Below are positions 33,151-44,927 of a stretch of DNA of 64,000 bases, one piece after another. The number at the start of each line of letters is the position of its first letter. The stretch's first letter is position 1. The position numbers were made by a program, and so were the translations under genes. Source of the DNA: Poecilobothrus nobilitatus. Taxonomy: Eukaryota > Arthropoda > Insecta > Diptera > Dolichopodidae. The stretch spans positions 164,276,615 to 164,340,614 of the forward strand of contig OX352772.1 in NCBI GenBank assembly GCA_947095535.1, given 5' to 3'. Under the pieces are notes generated by a model, which saw only the letters and a list, made by a program, of their open reading frames with translations, ran no database searches and was not told where the DNA came from.

Positions 33151-34880
33151 TAAAAATGAGATTAAAACTCTAGTTATAGCTTCAAATCAGAAATTCTTTT
33201 CAGACTTAATTACAAAAAACTCTAAAAATAACAAAAAAACTTGGGAGTGCTACAAAAAAATCATGTTCAATACAACTAGTTCGGAGTCAAAAAAACAAAT
33301 TAAAGTAATTAATTGCAACAATATTATATTAGAAAACGAAAAAGATATTGCTACGGTTTTTAAAGACTGCTTTATAAAAGTAACAAATAAGATTAGTGTT
33401 CCCTTAGATAATATTGACGTACATTATATAAATGAATTTCGGAGAAATATCTTTACTAATTGTTTTATTTCCCACAAATATAGAAGAGATAAAAAGGGTC
33501 GTTAAATCGCTTAATTTGGCGGCTGCCACGGATTTTGATAATATGTCTACCGAATTTATTCAGAAATTCTCTACACATTTGATTCCTTCTATTGTTAAAT
33601 TTATAAATTAGTCGTTTCAATATGAAATATTTCCAAGCAGTTTAAAAATTGCTATTGTAAATCCGATTTTTAAAACAGAGCATCAACTGTTTGCTCGAAT
33701 TATCGACCGATTTCAATCCTTCCAGCTTTTTCTAAAATTTTTGAAAATGTTGTTAAAAATAGATTTAACATATTTTTAAATAATAATCCAATCTTAAGTA
33801 AGAACCAATTTGGTTTTGAAGAAAACTCGAACACAACAACAGTTTGTCTATTTATAAATGAATTTATCACGAAAAGTATAGATGCTGGGAAATATGTTGG
33901 TTGTGTCTTTCCAGATATTAAAAAGGTTTTTGATTGTGTTGATATCGATATTTTACTCCTAAAACTTGCGAACTTAATTTTCTCAACGGGTCAGGTAAAC
34001 TTTTTTAAATTTTATCTCAAGGGCCGTAAACAAATAGTACGCTGTAACAATGTATTAAGTTCAAAAAAAATTATCTTGCAAGGCGTGCCACAGAGATCAA
34101 TTTTAGGGCCTCTACTTTTTAAATTATATATTGATGATATTACGATGCAGTCTTGAAATATGCATATGACGACCAGGTTTAACGCCATCATTTAATTGAA
34201 GAATAGTTAAGAAAGCATCGTTTAGTTTTAAATCTGAAAAAAAACTAAAATTTTGCCGTTTGAAAATAAAATTTTTAATTTTGATAGTAAATTTTCTTTC
34301 AAAAATGAGTCCTTAGAAGTTGTAAAAAAATTTAATTATTTAGGTCTAATTATTGATAGTAAGTCAAACTGGAGTTCCCACATCGATGAAATAATAAAAA
34401 AAATTTCCCCATATAAGATTATTGCGTAATTTTCTATCAACTAATCCTTTATATGCAATATATTCGCCTCACATCAATTCACATATTAGTTATCTAAATC
34501 TCATTTGGAGTAGGGCTCCCCAAATCTACTTAAATAAGCTAGAAATTATGAACAAAAAATGCTTTAAAATCATTAAAAATCTACCTACCCCTCTCACTTA
34601 TTATACTCTCAACAATATATTAGTCTCATAGAAATAGATATGAATTGCTCTGTACTGCTTTTAAAATAGTAAATAACATATTGAAACACAACTTTATTCT
34701 AAATAGAAGATTAGACATTCACTGGCACAGCACTAGCAACAAATTAAATTTTTATCTCTCCTTATTTAGAACCGGAAACCAAAGAAATAATTGTCTATAC
34801 AATTGCTTAAAAGCCTTCAACGAGCTACCCGAAGATTTAAAAATTTTATGTAACTTTAACATAAAAAAAAACGAGAAAGA
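33151..34880 (+). pseudogene. LINE-E reverse transcriptase, active site deleted, copy 1
   Basis: Fragments in several frames: linker (about 33263-33505), AAATDFDNMSTEFI, NNPILSKNQFGFEENSNT, VFPDIKKVFDCVD (degenerate motif A, about 33910), LQGVPQRSILGPLLFKLYID (motif B, about 34076). At about 34145 a 40-bp deletion removes the FADD active-site motif that copy 2 retains (FADDAVLKYA). The C-terminal part is open at 34422-34631 (ISYLNLIWSRAPQIYLNKLE) and 34645-34880 (CLKAFNELPEDLKIL). The 3' end is replaced by HINE-2b. Confidence 0.8.
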
Positions 34881-36504
34881 ATACAGTTGCCTTTGTCAAC
34901 TCTTAGATACCCGTACGAACCGTTAGTATGTTCACAGCCTATCACTTTGCTTACAATATTATTTTTTTAATATTTTAGTATTTTAAACTAATTTGGATGA
35001 ATTTTATAATTTCTAGAACTATGGGTTGTACATATATTCAAACTATATGTTTATACATTCTTCAAAAGCAGATTCTAACCTTCCACATAACGATTATCAA
35101 TCCACAAAACTTTTTCAAATATTCTATAGTATCATTTAATATTAAGCGTTAAATGTATATTTAATTTACTTAGTACAAAATAGTAAATATAATTTTAAAT
35201 ATTATATTATATTAATGCGCACATAGTATATTTATATTGTTATAATTATATCGCCATACATTGCAATATTTCTTTAAAAATATTTCCATTCATAGAATAA
35301 TTTCTTATAAGTACAATAAAATACATATACTCGTATGTATGTAAATACGGTGCTATATAATATACATCTATACTCTTATCATTCATTCATCAGTGACATA
35401 TACGATATGTAAATAAACATGTATATAAGTATGTGTGTATATCAATATCATATAAATAAAAATTCTTCAAGCAACCGTAATGTTGTTTATTTATTTACAT
35501 TTTTTTGTACTACGCATTATATCCTCAACAATTTCAAATTATCAAGTACAACAAAATGCAAAAAATTCGTTAAAGAAATTTGTTAGAAAATTTGAAAAAA
35601 TCAAGCAACACTTTCGTCAATTATTATAAAGTAACCCTATATTGTTAAAAAAAGTTGTTAACAGAAGTAAGAGTATAATGTTGAAGCTTTAATTTTTGTG
35701 TATTACTTCAAAAAAATGTTAACAGGTGTTCAAGTTACAGGTGTTTAAAAATAGGAAATTTTCAGTTTTTGACTCCTTACAGCTCCTAAACGAGGAGTGA
35801 TAAAAAAATAATTTCTGAAATGACTCATACTTATTTTCAGAAATCTAACTTTTATCAAAATTTCAAGTTTCCAACTTAAACCGTTTAAAAGATAGAAGTG
35901 TTAAAGGATTTTGCAACATTTGAGTTTCGCATAACGGTAAATTAAGACACCGTATGCCACAACTATATATTTATTGTATATATACTTTTAAAGCCAATAA
36001 AAGGAGTAATCGTTTGCCATTTTCAAAATGAAGATGTACCTTATACAACTTGTGCTATAACAATTTAAATATAGAGCTTTTTTGAACCTTTGGGGAGCTG
36101 TAGCTCCTTAACGGGTGGGCCTACAGAAAAATTAATTTTAACATAAAATTAATATTTTTATGATATCTATGAGCAGTTAAAATTTAATGGCTCTATTTCA
36201 AAAAAATTGTGAAGATCTAAAAGTTAGTTGTTCGGGAGCTACCCGAAGTTTTGGTCGGAACTCAACCAAAAAAAGTAAAGAACCTACAAATTGCTCCCAG
36301 AATATTTTGTGTAAATTTCAAGATTCTAGCTTTCTTAGTTAGCGTGCTGACGGACGGACGGACGGACATGGCTCAATCGACTTAGAATTTTTTGAAGAAT
36401 ATCTAGAATATCCTTTGAAGGTATATCTAGCTCGCTTATTTCGAGGTGTTACAAACGGAGGAGTAATTTTATTATACCCGATACTTATCGTACGGGTCTA
36501 AAAA
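34862..36504 (-). mobile_element. HINE-2b, copy 1
   Basis: Reverse-oriented HINE-2. The T-rich 3' end lies at 34862 and the hairpin AGTTG...CAACT at about 34886-34902. The subterminal repeat ATACCCGTACGAA follows at about 34908. The microsatellite (GGAC repeats in this reading) is at about 36350-36368. The 5' end ATCGTACGGGTCTA is at about 36487-36500, with GGGTATA mutated to GGGTCTA at the end. It joins the C-terminal coding end of LINE-E directly. Non-coding. Confidence 0.8.
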
Positions 36505-36643
36505 TAAGAGCACTTTTAGTCGAAAATTAAAGCACTATACTAACAAAATTAACATAATATATCTTATTAACTTTTAATCGGTAGTATACAGTTACACTAA
36601 CAATAACGTCAAATGACGAATTTTGAAAACCTTAAGTTAAAGT
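36505..36643. other. Short AT-rich spacer between HINE-2b and SINE-1
   Basis: No recognisable feature apart from the left 9-bp direct repeat AGTTAAAGT at 36635-36643 that flanks SINE-1. Confidence 0.6.
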
Positions 36644-36833
36644 TTTTTTTTTTAATGCTTTTCTCTGCCACATAAATGTGGACAGGAAGTTACACAGCCT
36701 TTCCTGTTCAGGCGTGGCTGTAAATGTCGTAAGGGGGAATAACTCTTACGAAGTGTGTGGGATTCGAACCCACACTCCCTCGGTGTTTACAGCGTATTTT
36801 ATACGCTCTTACCCACTAGGTCACCGAGGCCCC
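36644..36833 (-). mobile_element. SINE-1: tRNA-derived SINE with 9-bp target-site duplication, copy 1
   Basis: On the minus strand it starts GCCTCGGTGACCTAGTGGGT with an A-box-like TGACCTAGTGGGTAAGAG, and has a perfect B-box-like GTGGGTTCGAATCCCAC (about 36760-36776). After the tRNA-like head comes a 100-bp body with two small hairpins (CAGGAA...TTCCTG and CCACATTTATGTGG), ending in an A run. AGTTAAAGT flanks it on both sides (36635-36643 and 36834-36842). The flanking duplication and A tail are hallmarks of LINE-driven retroposition. The head does not fold as a normal tRNA: GCCTCGGTG pairs with CACCGAGG further in. The donor tRNA is not identified. Confidence 0.8.
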
Positions 36834-37319
36834 AGTTAAAGTATATTTAAATTGAGTTAAATTCATTAATTAAAAGTAAATAAAAAATTTAAATGTTCTA
36901 CTATTAAATATATTGCAAATATATTATTATTATTATTTATTTATTTATTTCTTTCATAATATTTTACATGTGTTTATTTATTTGGTTTATTTTTACAGTG
37001 TTTAAATATATTTAAATAATTTGTTCAACTGTGATATTATTTTATAAATTACAATTTTGAAATTTATTTAATGTAGGTACATTTAATTATTTATAAGGAA
37101 AATAAATAAAAACTTTATCCGAAAATTTTTAATAAAACTAAAACTAACTATAACTATGTTGAATTTTATTTTTAATATATTTAACATGATATCAACAGTA
37201 TCCAATCCAGCCTTAAGATGAAGTTTATTTGTGGAGTAAAAAAACTGGCGGCTCAAGGGCGTGCGAACGGTGCAACCGCATAGGGCCCCGCGCTATAAAG
37301 GCCTCGCAGCCCCCCATCG

Positions 37320-38876
37320 GACCTTTGTGTTTTTTTACATATTTTTTTCCAACAACATGAATATCAAGATAAAACAAAGCAACAACGTGTGAGAATCATA
37401 AAAATAAAAGCGATATACATACATATGTAGCTATAAAAATGGAATCTATTTTAAATTTTATTTAAAAAAAACCATCGTTTTAATAGTGAAGGTACCTTCT
37501 TGAATATTTTACAGAATAATTTACTTATCTAATTTTTTAGTAATCTTTCAACTATACCAAATAATAAAAGTCCAGCCACATTATATTAAAATATATATTT
37601 ACATAGAATTAGTATACATTATGTAAAATTCAAAAAATCAGTGTAAAATTTGTTTTCAACTTTTTCGTTTTGAGATTTCCTTAGAATTTTTGTTTTGCTT
37701 TGTTTTGTTTTTTATGCGTTTACATGGTTTCAGTGTAAAAACTTTTCACAACAAAATATGGGCTTGTCAGTGAACACTGATTGAAAAACTGAACCTGTAA
37801 TTCGCGGCATTTGAATTTGAGTTGAGTTGAAATCAGAGAACAAAAATCCAACAATAGAAAAATAAAAAACAAAGAGTGTTATTTCCTTGTTCATAAATAA
37901 TATTATAAAATACTAGGGGCCCTGTAGCCCTGGGTCCTTTACCCTGTATACGTAATTTCAAAGAGATACTTTATAAATTTACATCATACACATGTATACA
38001 CTTTATAAATATTTAAATTTAATGGTTTTAAAAAAATGCTCAAAATAAAAACAATCAAACCAAAGCAATCTATGAAAGTAAAATTAATAAAACAAAAATC
38101 TCAATCAATATCATTCATCGTAATATTTTCAATGCATATATAGATGAATGATGATATTTTATAAATTTTTAAATTTGTTTTTATTTTTTATTTCTATTTG
38201 AACAACACGCTAAGTATATATATATAGTATATACATTTAGTTTTATTCTTTTTTTTTTATTAAGTGAAATTTTATTATGTATTTTTATTGTAGATATCAT
38301 TAGTAATTACACTTATAGGTTACTTATCTGTCAATACTATAAAAATAATAATAATGTGTATTTATTATTATAATAGGTTTTGTAATACAAAAATCGTATG
38401 AAAATATATGTACTTATATTCAAAACTTAACGAATGTTTGGCGAATGTCATAATAGGTAGTGTGTGGCTGAAAACTACTAAATTATAATTATAGATTGTT
38501 TTATTCTATTTAGTTATTCGTATTTGCGAATGGTTTTATAGTACATATTTGGGAATAGTTCAATTCAAATTAGAGTCAGAGATCAAAAATTAATTCTTAT
38601 CTTATTTGCTTATTTTTTAATTAGAGTAACGTATTTTTTCTTTGATGTTAGTGAAACGTACATACTTACAATACTTTCATTTTTAAAAATAACTGGAATA
38701 TTTATTAAGGCTGAAGAAAACTAAGTTTTATACTGTTGCTGTAAACAATACTTTTAAACAAGTGAATTGTAAGTACATACATATATTTATTTACTTTATG
38801 TATCTCCAGTAATTAAATTTTATTTTTACATAAAATTTTATTGAACGCACGCACTTGTTTTATATATTTTTTCAAC
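37320..38876. other. hAT 5' non-coding region
   Basis: AT-rich, without open frames, apart from a GC-rich spot CTAGGGGCCCTGTAGCCCTG at about 37913 that could be a relic terminus of another hAT-like insertion. It is repeated almost unchanged at 53275-54835 and 62319-63543. Confidence 0.55.
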
Positions 38877-40158
38877 ATGACTAGCAGAGATAGGGATGCA
38901 GAAAGAAAATATTTGTACGGCTCTGATAAATTGAAAAAAAAAAAAGAGAGAAGAACTTGCGTAAAAACAAAGAAATTCACTTGCAAAATTTTTAAAAACC
39001 CAAAATGTTCAAGAATCTGAAGAAACGGATAATTCACAATTACTAAGAAATCAAGTTTGCGGATGAAATTAGCCCTAGCAACATATACGAAATCGATCCT
39101 GATCATCACAAAACCAGTTATCGTCTTAATTAAGAGGAAGACAATTATGAATTAGAGGGAAACGCACAAACGGAAGAGTTTTTGCCGACGTGGAAGAAAG
39201 AACAAGAAGAATTCTTCTGTGAACCGCAACGTCAAGAAAACCAACAAAGCGACGAAAATTACGACATAAATTATCCTGGTACTTGGCCTAAAATAATAAC
39301 TGATAAAATTAGAATAAGTATCATACATTTAAGTTCGCGATTAAAAAGTCATGAAAGATCCGCAAATCATTTACAAGCAATGTACAAACTATTAGAATTT
39401 GAAAATAATTTGAAACTGAAACACAACGATTATGTGAACGAATCGCAACTGCAATTTTATATTTATCAGGACATAATTTAGCTTTCAGAGGAAGTAGTGA
39501 TGTTAACCGTTATTTCTTAGATCTCATGGAATTACTTGCAAAATTTGACCCAATTATGAAACAACATTTGGATCATTGCGTGGAGTTTAGATCAATGCGC
39601 TCTTATTTGTCTCATAAAATACAAGATGAACTAATTTCTGCTTTGTTTTTTAGAAAGAAAAAAGGAAAAGGTTAAATAATAAATTTAGTTAAGAAAGTTA
39701 AGTATTTCTCATATGGTTTTTTATATAATTCGGATAAAATTCAAAAACTAACTGCAGACGATCTTCTTAAATGTTGCCAAGACTTAAATGGGACGTTGGA
39801 AGACTATATTGATTGCATTGATTTATTTAATGAAATCAAACTTTGTCGTAGAGTTTTAAAGATTACGTTAAGAGCCTTCCAAGATTACGTTATTGCAAAT
39901 ATTACAATATATCTTCAAAAATAATTTATGCGAATTGTATCCAAATTTTGTCACTGTCCTAAAAATTCTATTAACTTTACCTATTACCGTCGAATCTGCA
40001 GAAAGATCTTTCTCCAGATTGAAAATAATAAAAAAATATTTTTGAGATCCAGTGTTAGTCAAGAATGATTTATCCCCTTAACCATTTTATCAATCGAATC
40101 CGAATATAAATATGATGATATTATCAACAAATTTGTTATAAAACGTGTAAAAAAATTA
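38877..40158 (+). pseudogene. hAT transposase (DUF4371, ZMYM1-like) pseudogene, copy 1
   Basis: The start ATG 38877 reads MTSRDRDAERKYLYGSDKLK and a Lys-rich N-terminus, broken near 39018. 39182-39481 has PGTWPKIITDKIRISIIHLS and SRLKSHERSANHLQAMYKLL. The TTF-type zinc-finger segment normally between these is missing, and LKSHE joins directly. Then (shifted) LAFRGSSDVNRYFLDLMELL and KFDPIMKQHLDHCV. 911 bp covering most of the catalytic domain are deleted at about 39706, at a TATTTC repeat. The end carries the hAT dimerisation block: LYPNFVTVLKILLTLPITVE, SAERSFSRLKIIKKYFRSS, SIESEYKYDDIINKFV. It cannot be functional. Confidence 0.82.
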
Positions 40159-40502
40159 TAAATCCAATATTGTAACCTCAATTTTATCAGCATATTAAAT
40201 TCTAATTTATCTATTTATAATTTTATATTAAGTATATAATATGAAGTAAATATTTTTGTTATTAAATTAATAATGCTTTTTTGTGTGATTGAAATATTAT
40301 TTTGCTTTTTGTTTAACAATTAATTTTACTTTTATTTATTTTAAATGTTAATTTTATTTTTATTATTTTCGAATTGTTTATTTGCGTTAATATAATAAAT
40401 AGCAGATTGCAATAAATTATTATTTTTTTGTACGAAATTTGTTTCAAGGTCTCGCACTTTGCAACTTTGCACCGGGCCCCGCTTTTGTTCGGCGGGGCCT
40501 GA

Positions 40503-40640
40503 TCCCAAATAGCAGAACCATATAAGATTACTGCTAGAAATATGGTTTTAGCTATGATCATTGTATTTTCATTTGATAGAGAAGAGTTTCTATGTATAAG
40601 TGGGTATGGTATAGGGCTTTAATACATTTTATGAAAATTC
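40503..40640 (-). pseudogene. LINE-F RT scrap next to the hAT right end, copy 1
   Basis: The minus strand reads YPLIHRNSSLSNENTMIIAK and TIFLAVILYGSAIWDQ, the YPLI...LYG-W block found after the RT active site in Jockey/I-like LINEs. The frame runs into hAT terminal sequence, so the hAT appears to have inserted here. I do not see the rest of this LINE on the other side of the hAT. Confidence 0.65.
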
Positions 40641-40954
40641 TATTTTAATTTTTAGTATAATGGAAAAAAAAAATTTTTTTTTGTCTGAAACTCTGTTCAT
40701 TATTTTTCATACATTATAAGACCACACAGCTTTTCGCTAAGATCAGAAAGTATTTAATTATAAATATATTAAAATAAATTATTTGTATATAAATTATGTA
40801 GAAGAAATAACGAAAAAAAAAGGCTTCTATTAGTTGTTCGTTTTCATTTTTTAATCTGATCACAAGTTCTTGTAATTTGTTCACGTTTTGATCACTTTTA
40901 TCAAGAATATTACAAATTTTATTATTTATTGAATTCTTTAAAGCTTTTTTTTGA
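40641..40954. other. AT-rich interval containing the empty site for HINE-3c
   Basis: CTATTTTAATTTTTAGTATA at about 40650 is the uninterrupted counterpart of the HINE-3c insertion point in copy 2 (57527/59348). Nothing else recognised. Confidence 0.65.
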
Positions 40955-41105
40955 CACAGCGCCTTTTAAAGGCATGCTTATTATCCTGTAAGCGGACGCA
41001 GTCACAGTATGTTTGTTTTTTATTTATTTGTTTTTAGTACCACATTGGTAGACGTTCGGAATTGAACTGGGACTGATGTCTTAACCACTACACCATCAGC
41101 TGGAT
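40955..41105 (-). mobile_element. SINE-2 candidate: tRNA-like head with missing anticodon arm, copy 1
   Basis: The minus strand has TGGTGTAGTGGTTAAGAC (A-box-like, about 41079-41095) and CAGTTCAATTCC (B-box-like, about 41058-41069), only about 12 nt apart, too close for a real tRNA. The body contains GGATAATAAGCATGCC and CTTTTAAAAGGCGCTGTG and ends in an A run (T at 40945-40953). The pattern suggests a tRNA-derived SINE. I found no clear target duplication. Confidence 0.45.
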
Positions 41106-43124
41106 AGAAATATTGCCTATGTTGAGATATTTTCTTTTTAAGAAAACCTGGTTTGTGACAATATAATTTTGAAAATTACGAAAAGATCACTATTAAATAT
41201 GTATTTTTTACTTTTTAGTTCAGATTTTAAATATTTTTAATTTAGGTAATAACAATTAATTCTTATTTAGGTAATAACAGTTTTGACATAGATGACGAAA
41301 AATGAACATAGCATATAACAGAACAAAGAATGAAATGATACCTATTCAAATAACTATTAAAGATGTACATGAAAATGTTAAAATTTTAACTCAATAGAAA
41401 AATGTTAAAATAGAAAAACGTAATTCTTTATTCTATTTTTTAAAAATAGAAAAAAAAAATAAAATGTTGTAGCTACAGCTTAAACAAATTAAAATAAAAA
41501 GTGTTTGCATTTATATAACATTCTGAAACCGAACCATATAACAACTGAAAAATAAATATTACGTACCTATAAGTTGGTGGTCTGCATAATAGATCACAAA
41601 AACGAAAAAAAATAAGAAAACACAATGTGAAAATTGACAACGCATTGAGAATTTGTTATAATCAATCACGTTAAAAAGTAAAAAGAACAGCAACAAAATA
41701 CGAATAGAAAATAAAAAAAAATAATTTATATTAATTGTTCGTATTATACTTGTATGCACTCTTCATATACAAAATACAAAGTATCATTAATACAGATTAG
41801 TGATTACTAATTAAAATGTACATTTTACGTATTACAGTACACATTTACAGAAACTCTGAGTATAATAAGTATGATATTGATATTATAAATTATGATATGG
41901 TTGGTTAGGTACAGCAAATGAAACAAAAAAAAATAACAAAATAATAGAGAAATCAATGCATAACAATTTAACTATGAAGTAAGTTTTTTTTCGTAAAATA
42001 AGAAATTTAAAAATAATTTTTCTATGCTATTCTATATTCTAGAAATTTTAAAATAAAATTCATTTTTAATATTTTCAAAAATGAATTAGTAAGGGAAAAT
42101 TATATTTCAAAATTTATTTATTTATTTTCTTTTCCCTGAACAAATTTATTGTTTTCAAATCAAGTTTTTAAACACAAAACCGCAATAACTGATAACTCTA
42201 AATAGAAATTTATACTTTTGAGACTTTTTATTTTGTATTCGAACTTGCCCTATGTGTTTTCTTGACGTTTCCGGAAAAAGAATTGTTTAAAGTTATAGGG
42301 AAGGTATATTTTATTTAAATTTATAATAATATGTAATAACCTTAAAATGTTCTAAAGTAGTTTAAACTTAAGAAAGTTTGACTTTAATAGAAAAGATATA
42401 TCTATAGATAATTTGTCGTATTTTTTTTTATAATAAGACTCTCCCTTTAGGACGTTTTGAAATTAATTTATTCGTTTTAACGTGGGTTCACTTTACATGG
42501 GTGTGGGCTTGTGGATCAATTTATTGAAAAGAACATTGTTAAATGAAAAAAATTTTGAATAAATATGTTTGAAGAAAAACGTTAAAAAATAGTATCTATT
42601 AAAAAAAATATGGAGGTAATTTTTGTCTTTCAATTATATCTACTTGAAAATGTAAATATTATTAATATATGTTCAAAAGTATGTTTTATAAAAAGAACTG
42701 AAAGAAACATTGAAGCAAAGAACATTGTTAAGACGTAAATGTGGCGAGACAAAGTTTCTCTATTTAACAAAAATTGAATTTAAATTGAAAAAAATAAAAC
42801 TAAAAAAAGCTTAAGAAACTCAATCCTTAAGCTTAAGAAAACAAATTATTAAGACCCTGATTTTGTAGCAAACTCTAAAATCCCTCCTAATTATTTTAAT
42901 TGTTCAAATTTTTTATAATTTGAGCTGTTTTTTAAAATTGTTTTGTTAAGGAATTATTAAGAAATTAAAAAATGTTTTTTGTCCATAATAGAAAAACCAA
43001 AAAAAAGATATTCAAATAACTATAGATAGTAAAGAAATACATAAAAGTTTAGCTTTTTAACTTAATAAAAATATACCAAAATAGAAAAAAAGTATATCTT
43101 TATTCTGTACGTGACAAAACTAAT
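41106..43124. other. Long AT-rich interval without recognisable genes, copy 1
   Basis: About 2 kb of A/T-rich sequence, duplicated with few changes at 59813-61838. The only frame of note (41559-41759, minus) has no motif and differs in copy 2. No tandem repeats or clear termini seen. Confidence 0.6.
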
Positions 43125-43460
43125 TTATTTGCGTACAATACATTGCATGGGCTATCTTAATAGAGTCACCAACGCGTATTAATGAATATAGTAACATTGA
43201 TCATATTTTTGCAAGAATTGATAATAATTTTTGCAAGAATTGATAACAAGAATTGGTATAAACAAATTTTTCTTCCTATTAAAATGTCTTAATTTACGAA
43301 TGACTGATCTTAATATGATTATAGATTTTACTAAACTTGAATTTACGATCGCAATCATCAGATGTTACTGAATGAACTGTATAAAAAAGAAAATAGGCTT
43401 TTCAAAATTGGTTATTTTGTTACAAAACAAAAGCTGAATAAATATTTACAATGAATCTAA
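43125..43460 (+). pseudogene. LINE endonuclease scrap, copy 1
   Basis: 43148-43220 reads QYIAWAILIESPTRIN and EYSNIDHIFARIDNN, resembling the PTR...-IDHIF block of LINE APE endonucleases. Downstream frames (MTDLNMIIDFTK...) are broken. In copy 2 the corresponding piece keeps a 73-codon frame (61940-62161). A 13-bp direct repeat (GCAAGAATTGATA, about 43210-43245) is present. The family is unknown. Confidence 0.45.
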
Positions 43461-44475
43461 TCGAGGTTTAGCATATTATGATACATTTGTAAAATTACTA
43501 ATAAATCAAATTTCTAATTAACTGAATGAACTAAATCAAAAAGACCATTAAAACCGTGAATCACTGTCCAGCTGATAAATTAGATTAATTCCAAAAATAA
43601 ATTAGGTTTAAAGTGTAAAATATTCAACATTTAACTTTCTACATTCAACTGCCAACGAGTGCGGACGTTTTTTTTGGAAACGAATAAATCAAATTTAATT
43701 AAGCTAATGCAAATCTAATAAAGGATTAATACTGATATAAAATCACAAATATACTAATACTATATATACCGACGCTTTTATATGCAAAGATGGCACAGTA
43801 AAACCCAGAGTTCCAGGACGGAAAATATGAAGAATAAATATTTTTTATTGCATTAAAAAAAACGTATTAAAAATTAATTATTATATACATGTAGGTACAT
43901 ATACATGTACATATGCACATATACATATTAGTTCAGAACTGAAACTCTTAAAGTTTGCATTTCATATAGCTAATACCTATTATTTTTAAATATTTCAATT
44001 CCAAAACTCTCAAATGTGCATAATAAATTAGTAAACATTTATATATTATTCAGTAAATACAGTATTATTATTCTTGAACATTTTTAAAATTCACACTCCA
44101 TCCAATCCAAAAAAAAATAAAAATCGATTTTACGATAACTTACTAAAATGTAATAATAACCTCTTATAACAACTTTAAAATTTTAAATTCCAAATTTCAC
44201 AAATGTAAAAGAAACTGTTGAACTATTTAATAAATGGAAAGTCAGTACTGCATTGCACTACTCTGTCAAAATAATATCATAATACGAACAATAAATAATT
44301 TTTTTTTTTTCTTTCTACTTTATTATTTACACCTATCTAATTTATAAAATGTGAACCTTATAATTAGTTAACATTTAGATATTAAGTAAATCATTTGGCA
44401 ATTCGTTAAGTGACTAGTAGTCAGAAATCCATTGATATCTGCCTTTTTTCTGTATTTACTCCTTCAGCAAAGTGT
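43461..44475. other. AT-rich spacer between the two duplicated segments
   Basis: Matches copy 2 only up to 43612, and is unique within the window beyond that. TACATGTAGGTACATATACATGTACATATGCACATATACAT-type microsatellite near 43885-43930. No genes seen. Confidence 0.55.
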
Positions 44476-44479
44476 TGAT

Positions 44480-44905
44480 TGTTTTAAAACCTTGAAACGA
44501 GATCAAAATGAGTGAATCGTTTTAGCCTATGGTGCTCAGGGTTTCTTGTTTTAAGTTTTATGACCAGTAAGTTTGGATGGTTGTTTAGTCTACTAAAATA
44601 TTTTCTACTCCGCAGGCCTATCTTTCCTTTGACGGAACAAATTTGTAAATAATTTCTAATTGTTTCGTTGCGCACATACCACGATGCGTTTGTTATTAAT
44701 CTAAGTGTTTTAGTTTGGAAACGCTCGATTATCTCTATATTTTATACACTGGTTATACCTCACAGTTCAATACCATATGTCCAAATCAGTATACATTTGT
44801 AAATCAAAGCTTTATTTTGCAATGATAGCAACGATCTTTTACTTAGTAACTTAGTGCATACTATTTAGTTTAGTGCGAAGCTGTTTAATTTTGTTAAAAA
44901 TATGT
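44480..44905 (-). pseudogene. Jockey-like LINE RT C-terminus
   Basis: Minus-strand end of a Jockey-clade RT: LLSLQNKALIYKCILIWTYG, EIIERFQTKTLRLITNASWY, then VRNETIRNYLQICSVKGKIG, RSRKYFSRLNNHPNLL and RRLKRFTHFDL-type end (HHRLKRFTHFDLVSRF here). Upstream parts are missing, and HINE-1d sequence starts at about 44928. There is one stop and one frameshift near 44760. It differs in sequence from the Jockey relic at 2450, so it is a different copy or subfamily. Confidence 0.78.
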
Positions 44906-44927
44906 ATAAGCCATGTTAGCTTTCGAT

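Larger units (their letters stand above)
37245..40502 (+). mobile_element. hAT transposon (ZMYM/DUF4371 type), copy 1, internally deleted
   Basis: The left end CTGGCGGCTCAAGGG (37245) and, in copy 2, the right end GAGCCGGCGCTG (57361-57372) share an inverted CGGCTC core typical of hAT termini (CAGNG-CGGCTC type). Just inside both ends are GC-rich stretches with GGGCCCCGC. In copy 1 the right terminus has mutated to GGCGGGGCCTG. Between lie about 1.6 kb of non-coding sequence and a broken transposase gene. The right end is inserted in a LINE RT sequence (LINE-F). I did not find a convincing 8-bp target duplication. Confidence 0.65.
29677..43612. repeat. Large segmental duplication, copy 1
   Basis: Collinear with 46927-62318, with only scattered base changes over long stretches: a LINE-D fragment, LINE-E, HINE-2, SINE-1, hAT, LINE-F scrap, SINE-2 and a LINE endonuclease scrap, all in the same order and orientation. 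Differences are insertions and deletions: HINE-3b only here, HINE-3c only in copy 2, and a 911-bp hAT deletion only here. The left edge is uncertain because both copies begin in HINE-1 arrays. The right edge is where copy 2 breaks at 62318. Confidence 0.92.

Noticed and set aside
36740..36833. Functional tRNA gene on the minus strand (good B box, A-box-like motif)
   Set aside because: It cannot form a cloverleaf with a normal anticodon arm and acceptor stem, has a SINE body and A tail, and is flanked by a 9-bp duplication.
38813..39109. 98-codon minus-strand frame over the hAT N-terminus (also at 54814 and 63522)
   Set aside because: It is antisense to the plus-strand hAT start, where the MTSRDRDAERKY protein and downstream hAT motifs lie.
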